Assembly: GCA_051658525.1 (NCBI GenBank)
Contig: JBOFMT010000080.1
Coordinates: 1 to 5,028, forward strand
From: JBOFMT01 sp051658525
Lineage (GTDB): Bacteria > Bacillota_I > Bacilli_A > Erysipelotrichales > Erysipelotrichaceae
DNA length: 5,028 nt
Direction: 5' to 3'
Shown here: positions 4,425 through 5,028 of the stretch, one piece after another
Layout: each line of letters begins with the position of its first letter
Position numbering within the stretch: the stretch's first letter is position 1
Translations under genes and position numbers: made by a program
Notes under the pieces: model-generated
Told to the model about the DNA's origin: nothing
The model's database searches: none
What the model saw: the letters and a program-made list of their open reading frames with translations, nothing else

Positions 4425-5028
4425 TTATTGTGAGACATATTTGCTAGGTGAAATCCCCATCTCTTTTTTGAAGACATTGCTAAAGTGGTAGGCGGAGGAA
4501 TAACCAAGATGATTGGCTATTTCTTGGATGGTATATTGCTTGGATTCCAACATTGTACACGCGTGTTTGATCTTACAATTGATAATATAGCTACTTGGGC
4601 TACAGTGTAAGTATTGTTTGAACAACTTAAAGAGATAATTATCACTTACTCCAACATGTAGACTAATTTCCTTGATTCTTAGATTTGAGTAGAGGTTGGT
4701 TTGAATGTATTGTGTTGCTTGATATAAAATGTTGGAAGCTTCGTTTTGTTGGGGTTTTGTTTTTAACTTTGCTTCCAAACCAAGTGCTGGTGTGTGACGG
4801 ATGACTTGAAGAACAATCATTTGGAGTAAGGTATCCATGACGAAACTATAGCCTTGCTTTTTATTTTTTAGTTCTTGTTCAATTTGTAGAAACAAGGGTA
4901 AGTTTAGCCCTTCTACATCTTCAAAAATAATGTAATCCGTTGCGAGTTGATGAAGTGTTTCAATAAACTGAGGTGCAAGATGAATTGGGTGAATTTCAAA
5001 AAATATATTATGATAACAAACGGGAACT
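4425..5028 (-). CDS. AraC-family transcriptional regulator, N-terminus beyond the window
   Basis: The minus-strand frame is open from the right edge of the window to a TAA at 4425-4427, giving the last 200 residues. The internal TTG at 4893-4895 is not the start, because coherent protein sequence continues upstream of it (for example YHNIFFEIHPIHL near the edge). The last 100 residues form the AraC DNA-binding domain: helix-turn-helix 1 near residues 116-140 (LRIKEISLHVGVSDNYLFKLFKQYL) split around the turn, a linker helix, and helix-turn-helix 2 near 165-190 with the signature IQEIANHLGYSSAYHFSNVFKK then GISPSKY. The preceding part looks like the end of a cupin-type sensing domain and its helical linker, common in regulators of sugar uptake or hydrolysis. 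The ligand and targets are unknown; the target may lie to the right. It converges on the EcsC-family gene and is not obviously linked to it. Confidence 0.93.
   Translation of the reverse strand, partial: VPVCYHNIFFEIHPIHLAPQFIETLHQLATDYIIFEDVEGLNLPLFLQIEQELKNKKQGYSFVMDTLLQMIVLQVIRHTPALGLEAKLKTKPQQNEASNILYQATQYIQTNLYSNLRIKEISLHVGVSDNYLFKLFKQYLHCSPSSYIINCKIKHACTMLESKQYTIQEIANHLGYSSAYHFSNVFKKEMGISPSKYVSQ

Overview
This is an AT-rich window with strong purine-rich ribosome binding sites, compact intrinsic terminators and sigma-A-like promoters. That points to a low-GC Bacillota bacterium, plausibly a gut-type Erysipelotrichia or Clostridia relative. The assignment is inferred from composition and gene families; no marker gene is present. 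I see no rRNA, tRNA, CRISPR array or intact insertion sequence.

Left part (1-852): the window opens with the last 46 codons of an EAL-domain (cyclic di-GMP phosphodiesterase-type) protein, closed by a clear terminator. About 620 bases without a supportable gene follow (214-832). This stretch holds only short, mutually conflicting ORFs and may be decayed DNA or contain a small RNA.

Middle (853-2468): a divergent pair. On the minus strand lies a 370-residue Old Yellow Enzyme-type NADH:flavin oxidoreductase. On the plus strand lies a 112-residue HxlR-family winged-helix regulator that keeps the family's N-terminal sensor cysteine. The 136-base gap holds a good promoter for the regulator, a weaker one for the reductase, and a 7+7 base inverted repeat over the reductase's predicted -10 box. 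The likely reading is a redox- or electrophile-responsive regulator controlling a flavin ene-reductase.

Right-middle (2473-4393): two adjacent small four-helix membrane proteins of unknown function, evidently paralogs of each other, followed by an EcsC-family protein. Each membrane-protein gene has its own promoter-like signal. The second promoter lies within an imperfect inverted repeat. The EcsC start region has a perfect hairpin between a Shine-Dalgarno-like sequence and the chosen ATG. A bidirectional terminator ends this group.

Right end (4425-5028): a convergent minus-strand AraC-family regulator with both C-terminal helix-turn-helix motifs. It runs off the window edge without its N-terminus.

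Most of the content is ordinary accessory metabolism and regulation. Nothing seen amounts to a convincing new system. The best leads are the divergent HxlR/flavoenzyme operator, the paralogous membrane-protein pair beside EcsC, and the structured leaders at 3035-3064 and 3607-3639.
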